Assembly: GCA_025924845.1 (NCBI GenBank)
Contig: JAICHN010000001.1
Span: 1-38,678, forward strand
Direction: 5' to 3'
From: Chloroflexota bacterium
GTDB lineage: Bacteria; Chloroflexota; UBA5177; JANWHV01
Length of the DNA: 38,678 nucleotides
The notes below the pieces were generated by a model that worked only from the letters and a program-made list of their open reading frames with translations, was not told the origin of the DNA and searched no databases. Position 1 is the stretch's first letter; every line of letters begins with the position of its first letter. Position numbers and translations under genes: made by a program. Positions 1 through 7,664 of this stretch are shown in pieces.

Positions 1-1026
1 CAAGCTTATCGAGTCGGATTGGTTGGTTTTGGCCGTATCGCTGAGTCCGCGCACCTCCCCGCTTGGCTGGCATTGCCGGGGGTCGAGGTGGTGGCTATTG
101 CCGATCATTGCCTCGAGCGTCGCGCCGCGGCCCAAAGCGCCGTGAGGGAAGCGCGCATTTTCGCGAGTTGCGCCGCCATGCTTGCCCAGACACAACTGGA
201 CTGTATCGACATCTGCACTCCCCCGCACGACCATACCCCAAGCATCCTGGCCGGGTGCGAGGCCGGGGTAAGCCAGATTATCTGCGAGAAGCCGCTCGCC
301 GCGTCCACCGCCGACTACCGGTCTATCGCCGAAGCCCAGGGGCGCACCGGATCCCAGGTCTACACCATCAATACCTGGGTCCAATCTGATCTGCATCGCC
401 TGGTAACCCAGGCCGTGGCCGACGGAGCCATCGGCGAGGTACGCCATGTTACCCTCCGTACCCTCCGCCCCGATTGCGCGCTCGGCGTACCAAGTTGGCA
501 GCCGCGCTGGCGCACCGACCCCGCTTACGCCGGCGGGGGCATCGTGCTGGATCACGGCTGGCATCAGTTATATTTGATGGCCCGCTGGATTGGCGCGGCG
601 CCCACCGGCGTCCAGGCCCGGCTGCGCACGGTACTCGCCCTTCATGCCCCCGTGGAAGACGAAGCCGATATAGACCTCACCTTCCCCAATGCCACTGGAC
701 GCATTGAACTGTCCTGGGCATCGCCCCGCCGTGTGAACGACGGTGAAATCATCGGCACGCGCGGCCGAATCAAGATTGAGGACGATCGCCTCGCCATCCA
801 GTGTGGCGATGAGTTGCGGATCTTGCCGTACGGCGAGCGCCTCTCGGACTCTTCGTATCATCCCGAGTGGTTTCAGGCCCTTTTCACGCGGGTCCGCGCC
901 GACGTCCAACGCCATGAAGGATTGCGGAACTTGCGCGAGGCCGAAATGCTGATCAGCACGCTGTTCGCGGCCTATCAGGCCGTCCGGCCGGCGGCCGGCC
1001 CTGACATAGTGGGGGCAAGCGCCTGA
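1..1026 (+). CDS. Gfo/Idh/MocA family oxidoreductase (5' partial)
   Basis: NAD(P)-dependent sugar or inositol dehydrogenase-type enzyme; the substrate cannot be told from the sequence. The reading frame is open from base 1 and codes for YRVGLVGFGRIAE, the Rossmann dinucleotide-binding start of the family. A TTG at 19 would cut into this strand, so the true start almost certainly lies upstream of the window. Further family marks are the EKP motif (CEKPLA, about 90 codons in), which carries the catalytic-region lysine, and GGGIVLDHGWHQLYL in the C-terminal alpha/beta domain, with the usual histidine pair. About 340 residues are visible, close to the family's usual 330-380. The gene converges on the CPBP protease gene with a 12-base gap. 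The family is secure; the substrate is unknown. Confidence 0.85.
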   Translation, partial: QAYRVGLVGFGRIAESAHLPAWLALPGVEVVAIADHCLERRAAAQSAVREARIFASCAAMLAQTQLDCIDICTPPHDHTPSILAGCEAGVSQIICEKPLAASTADYRSIAEAQGRTGSQVYTINTWVQSDLHRLVTQAVADGAIGEVRHVTLRTLRPDCALGVPSWQPRWRTDPAYAGGGIVLDHGWHQLYLMARWIGAAPTGVQARLRTVLALHAPVEDEADIDLTFPNATGRIELSWASPRRVNDGEIIGTRGRIKIEDDRLAIQCGDELRILPYGERLSDSSYHPEWFQALFTRVRADVQRHEGLRNLREAEMLISTLFAAYQAVRPAAGPDIVGASA

Positions 1027-1038
1027 TTCGACTCAGCC

Positions 1039-1929
1039 CTACCAGCCGCTCAGCACAACAACCAGCGTGAGCGTGACCAGGCCGTTTGCCAGCGCATGCA
1101 CCAGAATGCTCGCCCACAACGAGCCGGTACGCTCCGCCAGCACCGCGTAGACCACGCCCATATAGAACAGCCAGGGGACTAGGCTGGGCACACCATGCAT
1201 GGCGGCGAAAGCGGCGGCGCTGATCGGCGCTGCCGCCCAGATCGGAAAGTGGCCGCGGAGGAGCCGAAAGAGGAAACCGCGAAAGAACATTTCCTCCGCG
1301 ATAGGGGTAATTACCACAAGCAAAAGGAACAGCAGAAGGAAGTTGGTCGGGAGCGCCGGCATACCCCGAGTGAGCAGCGCGGGCTGTGGGTTGGTGGGCA
1401 TGCTGCCGAGCAGCACCGTTTCGATCCGCATGATCACCACGCCGCCCAGGGTAATAGGGATAAAGAGCGCCGCGGTGCGACCCAGCGCGGATCGGGACAG
1501 CCGCCGGAATCCCAGCGCGCTCCAGGGCAGACGGTAGCGGGCGACTGAGTAGCGGAAAACGGCGAAAACCAACCCGCCATACAACAGGCCGCCCACTACC
1601 AGCGTGGTCGTGGCGGCGCTGTAAGGACCGTAGAGCGCGCTAAGGTGGTCGAAGGTGCCGCTAGGTAGGCCGCCAAGTCCTTCGGCCAGGGCGAAGCCCA
1701 GGGACAGAGCCAGGCCAAGGAGCACGAGCGCGAAGGCCCCGCCCGCACCAATCAGCGCTGTGGTCAGCAGCACTCGCCCCAGGTCCGCCCAGCCCCATGG
1801 CACACTCCGCTCCGTCGTCCGCGTTCGCGGCAAGGGGATGACGCTCGGCCATCCAATAGCCAATCCGCGCAAGGCGGCCACGGAATTGCTCTTCAGGGCC
1901 GGAACACTCGCTACTCGCCAGTTGATCAT
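1039..1929 (-). CDS. CPBP family intramembrane glutamic protease (CAAX/Abi type)
   Basis: Predicted polytopic membrane protease of 296 aa. The three conserved motifs are present: EEMFFR (Glu212, Glu213, Arg217), FAAMH (His245) and HALAN (His278, Asn282), which in this family form the active site within the membrane. Several hydrophobic stretches fit transmembrane helices (about residues 52-82, 105-125, 152-175, 197-211, 230-262, 270-293). The N-terminal 45 residues are polar and basic. The ATG start follows a purine-rich GGAGG/GGTAGG stretch. Bacterial members act in prenyl-protein-like processing, bacteriocin self-immunity or unknown roles; nothing nearby points to one of these. It stands alone between a convergent oxidoreductase and a same-strand aminotransferase about 180 bases away. 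Confidence 0.85.
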   Translation of the reverse strand: MINWRVASVPALKSNSVAALRGLAIGWPSVIPLPRTRTTERSVPWGWADLGRVLLTTALIGAGGAFALVLLGLALSLGFALAEGLGGLPSGTFDHLSALYGPYSAATTTLVVGGLLYGGLVFAVFRYSVARYRLPWSALGFRRLSRSALGRTAALFIPITLGGVVIMRIETVLLGSMPTNPQPALLTRGMPALPTNFLLLFLLLVVITPIAEEMFFRGFLFRLLRGHFPIWAAAPISAAAFAAMHGVPSLVPWLFYMGVVYAVLAERTGSLWASILVHALANGLVTLTLVVVLSGW

Positions 1930-2105
1930 CGCGCCTACCCGCCTCCCCCACTACCTGGACCGGCCCCAAACGGACGACAGGCACCCAGTATAGCCACGGG
2001 GAAGGGCCCGATCCCCTCGTTATGCACATCAGTCGGGGCGCAAATAAGTTCCCGGCATTGGGGTGCAGCGCCCGCGTACCTTTCGACCGGAACCGCGCGA
2101 ATCCT

Positions 2106-3272
2106 TCAGGTCCTCGGCATCTCATCCATGGCACTGAAGAACGTGTCAATGTCTCCCTTGTTCGTAAAAAAGAAGGGCGACACACGAACCAGGCCCGGTC
2201 GGTAATCGGTAATGATGCCACGTCCGGCAAGATGCTTTACCACTGCCGCCGGATTATCCATACGCATCGTGACGATGCCGGATCGCTGGTCCCAGCCTGC
2301 CGGCATACCAAGCGTGTAGCCACGCTCCAGGGCGTGCCGTTCCACATATTCCACCATGGCAAGGGTATGAGCCCGTGCTCGCGCTACCCCCACCTCATGA
2401 AGCATCTCCAGGCCGCCCAACCCGGCATAAACCGCGGCGACGGCTGGTGTCCCCGTCTCCAGGCGCCGCCCATCCGGCCGATACCGTAAGGCATGGGGAT
2501 CAAAGTCGAATTGATTGTCGGCCGCGAACCAGCCCGCGCCGGTGGGGTGGAGATCCGGGAGCAGTCGCGGAGCGCAATACAGGTAGGCCAGGCCGGGCCC
2601 GCCCATCAGCCACTTCAGGCCGCCCGTAACCAGGAAATCTACATCCGCCGCCAGAACGTCGGTCGGAATCTGGCCGGTCGCCTGGTAGGCGTCGACCAGG
2701 AGCAGAGCGCCTTTCCTGTGAGCAAGCTGGGCCAGTGCAACGATATCCTGTACCGCGCCCGAAGTAAAGAATACGTGCGAGGTCGCCACGATAGAGGTGC
2801 GCTCGGTGATCAAGGCTTCGTACCGCTCCAGCGGCACGGTGATCCCATCATCACTGGCCGCGTAGCGCACCTGTATTCCCTGGTCCGCGCGACTGAGCCA
2901 CTGAAGCGCGATTGTCGGAAAATCCAGGTCCGCCGTCACTACCTCGTTCCGGCCACGATAATCGAGCGAGCCGGCGACGGAAGCAAGGGCATTCGAGACG
3001 CAGCCATGGAGAGCGATGTGTTCCGTTTCGGCGCCAATCAGGCCGGCCAGCGCGGCGCGCGCCTCGGCGCAGGCGCCCAGCCAGATTCGGTACCACGCCG
3101 AGGCGCCAAGTTCCTCCCACAGATCCAGAAACTCGTGTACCCGTTCGCGTGAGCGGCGCGAGAGTGGCCCCAAGGACACCGTATTCAGATGCGTCTTGCG
3201 GGCCAGGGTAGGGAATTGCGCCCGATAGCGCTCGACCTCCTCCTCGGGCAGGGCCGCAATCAGCTCGGTCAT
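2106..3272 (-). CDS. PLP-dependent aminotransferase class V (SufS/Csd, isopenicillin-N-epimerase-like)
   Basis: Fold type I pyridoxal-phosphate enzyme of 388 aa. The PLP-binding lysine is seen in TGGLKWLMG (Lys220) and the pyridine-nitrogen aspartate in LLVDAYQ (Asp194). The N-terminal HLNTVSLGPLSR resembles the start of class V enzymes related to cysteine desulfurase and isopenicillin-N epimerase. The ATG at 3272 is chosen because it overlaps the TGA stop of the upstream small gene as ATGA, which implies translational coupling; a longer frame to 3401 would run through that gene. No SUF/ISC gene is nearby, and the family includes desulfurases, epimerases and lyases, so the substrate stays open. 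Confidence 0.82.
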   Translation of the reverse strand: MTELIAALPEEEVERYRAQFPTLARKTHLNTVSLGPLSRRSRERVHEFLDLWEELGASAWYRIWLGACAEARAALAGLIGAETEHIALHGCVSNALASVAGSLDYRGRNEVVTADLDFPTIALQWLSRADQGIQVRYAASDDGITVPLERYEALITERTSIVATSHVFFTSGAVQDIVALAQLAHRKGALLLVDAYQATGQIPTDVLAADVDFLVTGGLKWLMGGPGLAYLYCAPRLLPDLHPTGAGWFAADNQFDFDPHALRYRPDGRRLETGTPAVAAVYAGLGGLEMLHEVGVARARAHTLAMVEYVERHALERGYTLGMPAGWDQRSGIVTMRMDNPAAVVKHLAGRGIITDYRPGLVRVSPFFFTNKGDIDTFFSAMDEMPRT

Positions 3273-3490
3273 ACGAGTGACCGCCGCGCCCGCCGCCGCT
3301 TCGCGTAGAGTATGGTGAACGAGATAACGCCCCAGCACAAGAGAATCATCCCGAAGCCTGCGAGGAAGGCACTGGCGATCACAAAACCCACTACCACGCA
3401 CAACGCACCGATCGCCGCGCTCCAGGCCGGTACGCTCAACGGTTTAGGTGCCTTTTGGCGCCGTGCTCGGCCATAGCCGCTGCTCGCCAT
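3269..3490 (-). CDS. small two-helix membrane protein, unknown function
   Basis: A 73-aa protein: a basic N-terminus (residues 1-17, rich in Arg, Lys and Pro), two hydrophobic helices (about residues 20-38 and 41-60) separated by a very short turn, and a strongly basic tail with KRRRARR. The ATG at 3490 is supported by a GGAAGG Shine-Dalgarno sequence; upstream in-frame codons lack one. The layout (basic head, two helices, basic end) is loosely like CrgA-type division proteins, but I see no diagnostic CrgA motif, so this is only a possibility. Its stop overlaps the aminotransferase start by four bases, so the two proteins are probably made together. Confidence 0.6.
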   Translation of the reverse strand: MASSGYGRARRQKAPKPLSVPAWSAAIGALCVVVGFVIASAFLAGFGMILLCWGVISFTILYAKRRRARRSLV

Positions 3491-3872
3491 CGCCTCTTTT
3501 CCTTCCTGGATGCAACAGCCCCCTGCGCATCCTATACCTGCAAGCGTCCGCATTCTATTTCGCCCTCTATTCTACCTGCTTACGTGTGCTCAAGGCATGC
3601 CGGACCGAGGGGCGCCGCCGAGGAACCTGGATAATCGGATCGCCGCTGGTGATATTCACTTCGACACGCTACCCTATTGCATAATGCGGCTTGTTTTGAT
3701 GTGATGGAGCAAATACCCGACCGGCGTTCGCGGTGGCGCCCCTGTGCCCCTCTTACGGACCGCCGGAGATTCTACGGGATACCGGCTTGCCGATCCGGTG
3801 CTCGCCAGGTCAGGCGGGATGGCGCAAACTGACGAGCACCGCTGCCGTTTACCACGAAGGAAGGAACCACGC
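3491..3872. other. 382-base divergent intergenic region
   Basis: This stretch separates the minus-strand membrane protein/aminotransferase unit from the plus-strand GlcD-like gene, so it should hold two divergent promoters. No open frame here looks like a protein family. I could not find a convincing -35/-10 pair; a CATAAT at about 3690 on the plus strand is the best -10-like hexamer but lacks a partner. The right-hand part can fold into hairpins, listed separately, just before the GlcD Shine-Dalgarno sequence. Confidence 0.5.
3781..3841 (+). promoter_or_regulatory. structured leader of the GlcD-like gene (alternative hairpins)
   Basis: A 9-base arm at 3796-3804 (CGGTGCTCG) pairs exactly with 3833-3841 (CGAGCACCG). 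Inside it, TCAG at 3810-3813 pairs with CTGA at 3829-3832, leaving a 5-base bulge on one side. A competing hairpin pairs ACCGG (3781-3785) with CCGGT (3795-3799), which uses bases of the larger stem, so the two cannot form together. The structure ends 17 bases before the AAGGAAGGA ribosome binding site. The pairings are visible; that this is a riboswitch, attenuator or protein-bound operator is inference, and I do not recognise a known riboswitch consensus. Confidence 0.35.
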
Positions 3873-5321
3873 GTGAGCAAGCAAATTGTCGCCGCCGCTG
3901 TATCGAGCGTGGCAAATGCCCTGGTCGGAGCGCTGGGTGAGCAGGTGGTGCTTAGCAGACCTTACGATATGCGCCTCTACTCCTATGACGGATCGATCGA
4001 TCGCGCCCAACCCGAGGCGGTAGTCCTGCCGACGACCACGGCCGAGGTGGCAACCGCGCTCCGCATCTGCGCCGCGCATGGTACGCCGGTAACAGCACGA
4101 GGGACGGGCACCGGTTTGAGCGGCGGGGCCATACCGGCCCAGGGAGGCGTGCTCCTCTGTACGGCGCGTATGAATCGCATACTGCGGATTGACCGCGAGA
4201 GCCGCCGCGCCGTGGTGCAACCCGGCGTAGTCAACGTGCATCTGTCCGAAGCCGTGAAGCAGTATGGGCTATACTACGTCCCCGACCCATCAAGTCAACG
4301 TGCCTGCAGCATCGGCGGGAACGTGGCGGAGAATGCGGGCGGGCCCCACACACTACTGCATGGCGTGACCACCAACCATGTGCTGGGTATGGAGTTGGTG
4401 TTGATGGGCGGGGAGGTAGTGCGCCTGGGTGGCGACGCGGTGGATACTCCCGGCTATGATCTGGTCGGGCTGGTCACCGGTTCGGAGGGCACCTTCGGCG
4501 TGGTGACCGAAGTTACCGTGAAGCTGACCCCCCTCAGTCCGTCCGTGCGCACCATGCTGGCCATATTCTCCACGGTCGATCAGGCAGGCACCGCCGTATC
4601 GGGCATAATCGCGGCGGGCGTTGTCCCCGCCGCGCTGGAGATGATGGACAACCTACCCATCCAGGCAGTGGAAGATGCCTACCACGCCGGCTATCCTCGA
4701 GACGCAGGCGCCGTGCTGTTGATTGAGATCGAAGGGCCGGCCGAGGGCCTGGACGAGCCCGCGGCGGCCATCGTCGCTACCTGCGAGGCGGCGGGCGCCC
4801 GCGAAGTCCGCGTGGCACGAAGCGCGCGTGAGCGTACTCTCCTTTGGGCGGGCCGTAAGGGGGCCTTTGGCGCGCTTGGCCGCCTGTCACCTGACTATTA
4901 CACCATGGATGGGGTAATCCCGCGTAGCACGATGCCCGAGGTCTTGCGGCGGATAGCCGAGGTTGGGCGCAAGTACGATCTCACCATTTGCAACGTGTTT
5001 CACGCCGGGGACGGCAATCTCCACCCCCTGATTCTGTTCGACGCGGAGGAGGCCGGTACGATCGACCGCGTCAAGGCGGCAGGTGACGAGATTCTTGCCG
5101 TCTGCGCGTCGGTGGGCGGGTCGCTCAGTGGGGAGCACGGCATCGGTATGGAAAAGAACAACGTAATGCACCTCATATTCGGTAAGACCGACCTGGATCT
5201 GATGCGGGCGGTGCGTCTCACTTTCGATCCCCACGGACTGTGCAATCCCGGTAAGGTCTTCCCTACGCCTGGTCGATGCATCGAACCAAGTGGACACATC
5301 AGGGCCGGTGCCGGCTGGTAA
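3873..5321 (+). CDS. glcD: FAD-linked oxidase, glycolate/D-lactate dehydrogenase GlcD type
   Basis: FAD enzyme of the vanillyl-alcohol oxidase fold, 482 aa, oxidising a 2-hydroxy acid such as glycolate or D-lactate. The N-terminal FAD-binding domain has ARGTGTGLSGG (residues 75-85), SIGGNVAENAGGP and GYDLVGLVTGSEGTFG. The C-terminal FAD-oxidase domain has HAGDGNLHP and SGEHGIGMEKN, the usual metal/substrate histidine regions of GlcD. The GTG start at 3873 is chosen for the AAGGAAGGA ribosome binding site seven bases upstream; an upstream ATG at 3819 lies within the leader hairpin and is less likely. No glcE or glcF follows, so the electron acceptor is unknown. The exact hydroxy acid is not determined by these motifs. 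Confidence 0.85.
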   Translation: MSKQIVAAAVSSVANALVGALGEQVVLSRPYDMRLYSYDGSIDRAQPEAVVLPTTTAEVATALRICAAHGTPVTARGTGTGLSGGAIPAQGGVLLCTARMNRILRIDRESRRAVVQPGVVNVHLSEAVKQYGLYYVPDPSSQRACSIGGNVAENAGGPHTLLHGVTTNHVLGMELVLMGGEVVRLGGDAVDTPGYDLVGLVTGSEGTFGVVTEVTVKLTPLSPSVRTMLAIFSTVDQAGTAVSGIIAAGVVPAALEMMDNLPIQAVEDAYHAGYPRDAGAVLLIEIEGPAEGLDEPAAAIVATCEAAGAREVRVARSARERTLLWAGRKGAFGALGRLSPDYYTMDGVIPRSTMPEVLRRIAEVGRKYDLTICNVFHAGDGNLHPLILFDAEEAGTIDRVKAAGDEILAVCASVGGSLSGEHGIGMEKNNVMHLIFGKTDLDLMRAVRLTFDPHGLCNPGKVFPTPGRCIEPSGHIRAGAGW

Positions 5322-5344
5322 AGGGATTTGCAACTCCAGCCGGC
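5310..5344 (+). repeat. 9-bp inverted repeat spanning the glcD stop codon
   Basis: GCCGGCTGG (5310-5318) and CCAGCCGGC (5336-5344) are perfect inverted arms around a 17-base loop that holds the glcD stop. There is no T-run after the second arm, so a classic intrinsic terminator is unlikely. It directly abuts the putative sigma-factor promoter, and could serve as a weak terminator, an operator or simply mRNA 3' protection. Confidence 0.4.
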
Positions 5345-5373
5345 TGTAACCGGATCCGTATGACTTACCGTTG
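5345..5373 (+). promoter_or_regulatory. possible ECF-type autoregulatory promoter
   Basis: TGTAACC (5345-5351) and CGTTG (5369-5373) with a 17-base spacer resemble the general shape of ECF sigma promoters (AAC-containing -35, CGT-type -10). They lie about 90 bases before the sigma factor ATG. ECF factors often transcribe their own gene, so the position is sensible. The match is by eye and the exact recognition motif of this sigma is unknown. Confidence 0.22.
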
Positions 5374-5460
5374 AAACGCACCCGACCAGTTGAAAGCGCG
5401 GCTCTTGGCACTATGAATAGCAGGGCGCACTCAAACCCTCGGCAAAGTGCGGAAAGTACG

Positions 5461-5988
5461 ATGAGCGTGGAAACGCAAGTCAAAACCGTGGGCAGCGCCG
5501 ATACGGTGTATCGCGCTCACGCACGGGCCATCTACGGATTTATTTATGTAAAGGTCGGCAACCGAGAGGCAGCGGAGGATTTGACCAGCGAAGTCTTCCT
5601 ACGCGCGGTCAGTCACCTTGATCCGGCCCGAGAAGAGCGAAGTATTCTGGCCTGGCTTTACCGAGTGGCTACCAATCTGGTGAATGACTATTGGCGATCC
5701 AGCCACGGAGCACAGGTGATAGAATTGGATGAGGCGCGTCTACAGCGTACTGCCCCACCACCGCCCGATTTGTGGCGGCAAGAGGAGACGTCGCGTCGCG
5801 CCCTACGGATCCTGGACCAATTGCCGAACAATTATCGGACGGTGCTCCGCTGCCGCCTTCTGGACGGAATGAGCGTGGCGGAAACAGCCCGCCACATGCA
5901 AACCACCGATGCCAACGTGAAGGTCATGCAGCACCGCGCCCTCAAATACGCCGCTCGGCTCCCGCTGGAAGGATCCGCCAATGAGTGA
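5461..5988 (+). CDS. RNA polymerase sigma factor, ECF (sigma-70 group IV) type
   Basis: Alternative sigma factor of 175 aa with the two-domain ECF layout. Region 2 (about residues 15-82) includes DTVYRAHARAIYGFIY, the ...AEDLTSEVFLRA core and the WLYRVATNLVNDYWR helix. Region 4 (about 110-165) has LPNNYRTVLRCRLLDGMSVAETA and the DNA-recognition helix DANVKVMQHRAL. Region 3 is missing, as expected. The ATG at 5461 has GGAAAG four bases upstream; longer in-frame starts lack a ribosome binding site and add an unstructured leader. Its end overlaps the following Rieske gene by eight bases, so the two are almost certainly co-translated. An adjacent membrane gene overlapping an ECF gene is usually its anti-sigma factor. 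Confidence 0.9.
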   Translation: MSVETQVKTVGSADTVYRAHARAIYGFIYVKVGNREAAEDLTSEVFLRAVSHLDPAREERSILAWLYRVATNLVNDYWRSSHGAQVIELDEARLQRTAPPPPDLWRQEETSRRALRILDQLPNNYRTVLRCRLLDGMSVAETARHMQTTDANVKVMQHRALKYAARLPLEGSANE

Positions 5989-6742
5989 AGATCTGGAGCG
6001 GGTATCCCACCTACTGGACGATTTGGCCGCCGAACGCGATCCGGGGATCCGTCCCGATCTCAGGGCTGACGAGGTCGATCTCGCCCGTATAGCGTCCTTC
6101 CTGAAGGCGGCGCGCCCCGACGCGGCCGAACCGCGGGCAGAGTTTCTCGATCAGTTGGTGTCGAACTTGGGCGCGGAATCTACCGCTCGGCCGACGGCGG
6201 TCCCGCCTCGTCATGGAGTCTCTCGCCGCGGCATGCTGGGTCGAGCCGTGGCCGCGGCGATGGCCGGCCTAGGCGCCGGCGCGGTTGGCGGCGCTGCCGC
6301 AGCCTACGATCGCGGCAAGCAAGACGGCGCCAACGAGGAAGCTGTCGAGCCGCTGACCGTGCCTATGGTGCCGCCCGACCGCGGCACCTGGATGGATACC
6401 GGCCACACCCTCGCCTCCCTAAAGCCTGGACAGGCGCGTCGGTTCCGGGCAGGCGCCGTCGAGGGTATTGTGGTCAATCCCGGACGGGGCCGCCCGGTGT
6501 ATGCCGTTTCCGCCGCGTGTACGCATATGGGTTGCGCCATTTCCTGGATGCAGCAGTCGAGTACCTTTCTTTGTCCCTGCCATGGCGCCCAGTACAACGC
6601 GGACGGCACCGTGCTCAGCGGCATCGCTCGTCATCCGCTCCCCTATCTCAAAGTTGAGCATTGGGCGGATGGTCATCTGTGGGTTTGGTCCGTCTCGGAG
6701 CATCCTACCACCACGGCGCCGGTCCCGTACGATCGTCCCTGA
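5981..6742 (+). CDS. membrane-anchored Rieske [2Fe-2S] protein, candidate redox-sensing anti-sigma factor
   Basis: Protein of 253 aa in three parts. Residues 1-78 are soluble, helical-looking and charged (MSEDLERVSHLLDDLAAE..., then PRAEFLDQLVSNL), and would lie in the cytoplasm. Residues 80-108 form a Tat-like signal anchor, SRRGMLGR followed by an Ala/Gly-rich hydrophobic helix. Residues about 125-245 are a Rieske domain with CTHMGC (180-185) and CPCHG (198-202). By analogy with bc1-type Rieske proteins, Cys180, His182, Cys198 and His201 bind the cluster and Cys185-Cys200 form the disulfide. The ATG follows GGAAGGATC and overlaps the sigma gene by eight bases. No cytochrome b gene is nearby, which argues against a bc complex subunit. 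The N-terminal part has no zinc anti-sigma (HxxxCxxC) motif. Its anti-sigma role is inferred from position. Confidence 0.85.
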   Translation: MSEDLERVSHLLDDLAAERDPGIRPDLRADEVDLARIASFLKAARPDAAEPRAEFLDQLVSNLGAESTARPTAVPPRHGVSRRGMLGRAVAAAMAGLGAGAVGGAAAAYDRGKQDGANEEAVEPLTVPMVPPDRGTWMDTGHTLASLKPGQARRFRAGAVEGIVVNPGRGRPVYAVSAACTHMGCAISWMQQSSTFLCPCHGAQYNADGTVLSGIARHPLPYLKVEHWADGHLWVWSVSEHPTTTAPVPYDRP

Positions 6743-6872
6743 AGCAGGCGACTATGGTCCGAAACCATCGGCTGGGCTACCTTAAAGAGGAATGAACCAG
6801 GGCCGCGCACGACCAGGATGCGATTCCTTCCGGGTCGCGTGCCGTCCCCCAGTCCTCAAGGAGCATTGACCA

Positions 6873-7664
6873 ATGGCAAAGACAACGGTACGTGATGTCG
6901 GCTTAGCCGACTTCAGTACGGCTGTGCTTGAACGATCGCATGCTGTCCCCGTGGTGGTAGACTTTTGGGCCCCCTGGTGCCGGCCCTGTCTGACTCTGGG
7001 GCCGATTCTGGAGCGGCTTGCCGAAGAGGCAAACGGCGCCTGGGAATTGGTCAAGGTGAACACGGATCAGGAACCCGAGATCGCGACGCGCTACAGCATT
7101 CAAGGCATCCCGGCCGTCAAGGGCTTTCGCGACGGCAAACTGATCAGCGAGTTCGTCGGTGTGGTGCCCGAGCGCTCCATCCGCGCCTTTCTGGACGGCC
7201 TCATCCCCTCGGGGGCCGACCGCCTCGCTGCTGAGGCCCAGGTAAAGATGGCTGCCGGTGACAAGCAAGGCGCCGAATCGCTCTTCCAGGAAGCGCTCCG
7301 GCAGCAGAAGGACCACGCGGGCGCCGCGCTCGGCCTCGCTAAGCTTCTCCTTGAACGGGGCGACCAGGACGGGGCGCGAGAACTCCTCGAGGCCCTGCCT
7401 CCCGGTTCCGAGGAAAGCCGCCAGGCTGCCGGTATTCTCAAGCGACTCAAGTTCATCGCCGAGGCCGCTTCATTGCCCTCTCGTGAAGCCGGCGAGGCGG
7501 CACTTGCCGCACACCCAAACGATCTCGAGGCAATCTGGACCGTGGCCATGCATGCCGCCGCGGATGGTAATTATGCAAAGGCACTGACCGGTTTTCTCCA
7601 CATCGCTGAAGTGGATCGCCGCTTCAGGAATAAGGCGGAAGGAAGGCGATGCATGATAACATAA
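6873..7664 (+). CDS. thioredoxin-TPR protein, CnoX/YbbN-like (C-terminus displaced by a frameshift)
   Basis: The N-terminal thioredoxin domain (about residues 5-110) has the active site WAPWCRPC (Cys36, Cys39) and the cis-proline region IQGIPAVKGF. A helical repeat region follows (about 115-263) with the two halves typical of CnoX/YbbN: AEAQVKMAAGDKQGAESLFQ and LAAHPNDLEAIWTVAMH. Family members are cytoplasmic chaperones/holdases for client proteins; this one keeps a CxxC, so it may also exchange disulfides. The frame as read stops after 263 aa, within the motif that normally reads FR..AGRKAM; the expected end continues in another frame (see next entry). The ATG has AAGGAG nine bases upstream. 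It follows the ECF/Rieske pair on the same strand after 130 bases. Confidence 0.85.
   Translation: MAKTTVRDVGLADFSTAVLERSHAVPVVVDFWAPWCRPCLTLGPILERLAEEANGAWELVKVNTDQEPEIATRYSIQGIPAVKGFRDGKLISEFVGVVPERSIRAFLDGLIPSGADRLAAEAQVKMAAGDKQGAESLFQEALRQQKDHAGAALGLAKLLLERGDQDGARELLEALPPGSEESRQAAGILKRLKFIAEAASLPSREAGEAALAAHPNDLEAIWTVAMHAAADGNYAKALTGFLHIAEVDRRFRNKAEGRRCMIT

Noticed and set aside
2493..3152. A 219-codon plus-strand frame opposite the aminotransferase.
   Set aside because: The minus-strand frame has the PLP lysine and aspartate motifs; this one has none.
5981..6742. Rieske subunit of a cytochrome bc complex.
   Set aside because: No cytochrome b or c gene is near, the gene overlaps an ECF sigma gene, and the long cytoplasmic N-terminus is not typical of bc Rieske proteins. 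It cannot be fully excluded.
6754..6768. Hairpin ATGGT-CCGAA-ACCAT after the Rieske gene as a terminator.
   Set aside because: Only five base pairs and no T-run, so it is too weak to separate the Rieske and thioredoxin genes with confidence.
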